Part shown: positions 5,441-6,494 of the stretch, piece after piece
Layout: each line of letters begins with the position of its first letter
Numbering within the stretch: the first letter of the stretch is position 1
Source of the DNA: Bacteroidota bacterium
GTDB lineage: Bacteria > Bacteroidota > Bacteroidia > Bacteroidales > UBA10428
NCBI GenBank assembly: GCA_029268165.1
Contig: JAJUGM010000199.1
Coordinates: 1 to 6,494 of the forward strand
Direction of reading: 5' to 3'
Length of the DNA: 6,494 bases
Notes under the pieces: generated by a model
Seen by the model: the letters and a program-made list of their open reading frames with translations, nothing else
Databases searched by the model: none
What the model was told of the DNA's origin: nothing
Position numbers and translations under genes: made by a program

Positions 5441-6494
5441 CTAAGTCCCATTATTATTTTTCTCATTCCTTATTTGAAATTCGTTTTCTTCTTTTTTACC
5501 GCTTATTGCTTTCCAGTATCGCTGAAATAGTTCACCAAAAGTGTTAAAATCTTCTTTGTAGAAAACTCCGAACCCCTGGGTATAAGGCGAATTTTCATAT
5601 AAAAGGTTGTTATTGCTATGATTAAATGTTTTTAACCGTAAGCGGCCATTTTTCGTTAGTTTATAATCGATATCAAATTCACCTACAATATTACTGCTGG
5701 CTTTTGCAGCAGCATTGGTTGAGTAATCAACGTCAACGCTTCCGTTGATTGTCAGCTTATCATTAAATAACTGAGTTGAAAGTGTCATCTCAATCTGCTG
5801 CTCTCCTCTTACCCTGTTGTCGGTCCGGTAATTCAGCCCCACGTCAACTTCATTGCTTATTTGTGAAAGCCAGTTGCTCAGTTGATTCGAAAGCAATTCA
5901 CTGGCATTTACACCTGCCACGTTGGAGTATGCCGGCGATGAAACCGAACCATCTGCTGTTGCGCCTGATGACCTCGGATAAAAGCTATTTAAAACAAGCA
6001 GGGAAATAAATTGTTTGTTTAATTCATCAGGTGAGTTAATGGCATTTTTTACCTTCATTTTTGTATCCTCGTCAGAAGTAGGCAGGTTAATGTCATATTT
6101 AATCAATGGAGCCATTAGTTTACCTGTCATGGCTATCTGGCAGTCAACGGGTATTTTACTTTGAGATATAAGGTCTTCCGTACCGAAAAGCTCATATAAT
6201 GAAGCTCTGGCACGGTAATTAGCCTTGACATCTATGGTAGCGTCAAAGGGATCACCATTCCAGATAATTTTTCCTCCTGACTCTATTAAAAACCTTTTGT
6301 TGATTACATTCTGAAGCGTCAGTAAATAGTCGCCTTTTTCAATCGTAAAATCACCGTACATCATAAAATTACCAGCTGTACTGATTTTCATATTTAAATT
6401 ACCCGATCCGCTCCCCTTAATAATATCACCCACTTTATGATCAAAAATAATTTGTACCTCGGCATCAGGTGTCACTTCAAGATCAAAATTCATC
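5441..6494 (-). CDS. tamB: TamB-like translocation/assembly protein, C-terminal part
   Basis: The C-terminal 350 or so residues of a TamB/DUF490 family protein, a long beta-rich inner-membrane-anchored protein that bridges the periplasm and helps in outer-membrane assembly and lipid transport. Visible features are VTPDAEVQIIFD (7-18), GSGSGNLNM (27-35), the GDYLLTLQNVINKRF stretch (54-68), a segment with LLVLNSFYP (165-173), ASELLSNQLSNWLS (197-210) followed by VDVGLNY, and the terminal YTQGFGVFYKEDF and GELFQRYW (304-327). These match the conserved TamB C-terminal domain of Bacteroidota. The Met at 6493 is almost certainly internal, because full-length members have well over 1,000 residues and the frame remains open to the window edge; the 5' part lies outside. 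The tail after residue 330 is polar and Asn-rich. The stop is TAG, 76 nt before exbB, so it may be the first gene of an envelope operon. Confidence 0.93.
   Translation of the reverse strand, partial: MNFDLEVTPDAEVQIIFDHKVGDIIKGSGSGNLNMKISTAGNFMMYGDFTIEKGDYLLTLQNVINKRFLIESGGKIIWNGDPFDATIDVKANYRARASLYELFGTEDLISQSKIPVDCQIAMTGKLMAPLIKYDINLPTSDEDTKMKVKNAINSPDELNKQFISLLVLNSFYPRSSGATADGSVSSPAYSNVAGVNASELLSNQLSNWLSQISNEVDVGLNYRTDNRVRGEQQIEMTLSTQLFNDKLTINGSVDVDYSTNAAAKASSNIVGEFDIDYKLTKNGRLRLKTFNHSNNNLLYENSPYTQGFGVFYKEDFNTFGELFQRYWKAISGKKEENEFQIRNEKNNNGT

Noticed and set aside
5776..6009. 77-codon plus-strand open frame opposite tamB
   Set aside because: Antisense shadow of the conserved TamB domain, with an unusual His/Cys-rich composition and no motif.

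Overview
The window looks like a chromosomal housekeeping segment from a member of the Bacteroidota, probably Bacteroidales-like. The reasons are AT-rich DNA, no Shine-Dalgarno sequences at the starts, an exact TAnnTTTG promoter -7 element upstream of glyA, a 426-residue SHMT, a Bacteroidota-style ExbB-ExbD-TonB set, a TamB C-terminus typical of the phylum, and a lipoprotein/outer-membrane pair that resembles the DUF6452/DUF6048 families as I remember them. I saw no mobile element, CRISPR array, tRNA, rRNA or phage gene.

Layout from left to right. Positions 1-114 are AT-rich non-coding DNA. Positions 115-1171 (minus strand) hold two genes: a small lipoprotein (DUF6452-like, 710-1171), followed by a predicted outer-membrane protein (DUF6048-like, 115-783) whose start lies 74 nt inside the lipoprotein gene in another frame. 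Positions 1172-1348 are a divergent intergenic region rich in palindromes, with a probable glyA promoter. Positions 1349-3416 (plus strand) hold glyA (serine hydroxymethyltransferase) and a TauE/SafE-family permease that has no ATG start and probably overlaps the end of glyA. A 17-nt gap separates this pair from the convergent minus-strand cluster at 3434-6494. In transcription order that cluster is tamB (5' part outside the window), exbB, exbD and tonB.

Working together: ExbB and ExbD form the inner-membrane proton channel that energises the TonB-like protein, which spans the periplasm to drive outer-membrane receptors (a Tol-like role is the alternative). TamB is a periplasm-spanning envelope-biogenesis protein, so the right half of the window is an envelope block. 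glyA supplies glycine and one-carbon units. The permease next to it may export a small organic or sulfur-containing anion, but its substrate cannot be read from the sequence. The left pair is envelope-localised and of unknown function.

No spectacular new system is evident. The items most worth a second look are the uncharacterised overlapping lipoprotein/outer-membrane pair, the nested palindromes between the divergent genes, and the ATG-less permease start. No stretch longer than 300 bases lacks a gene.
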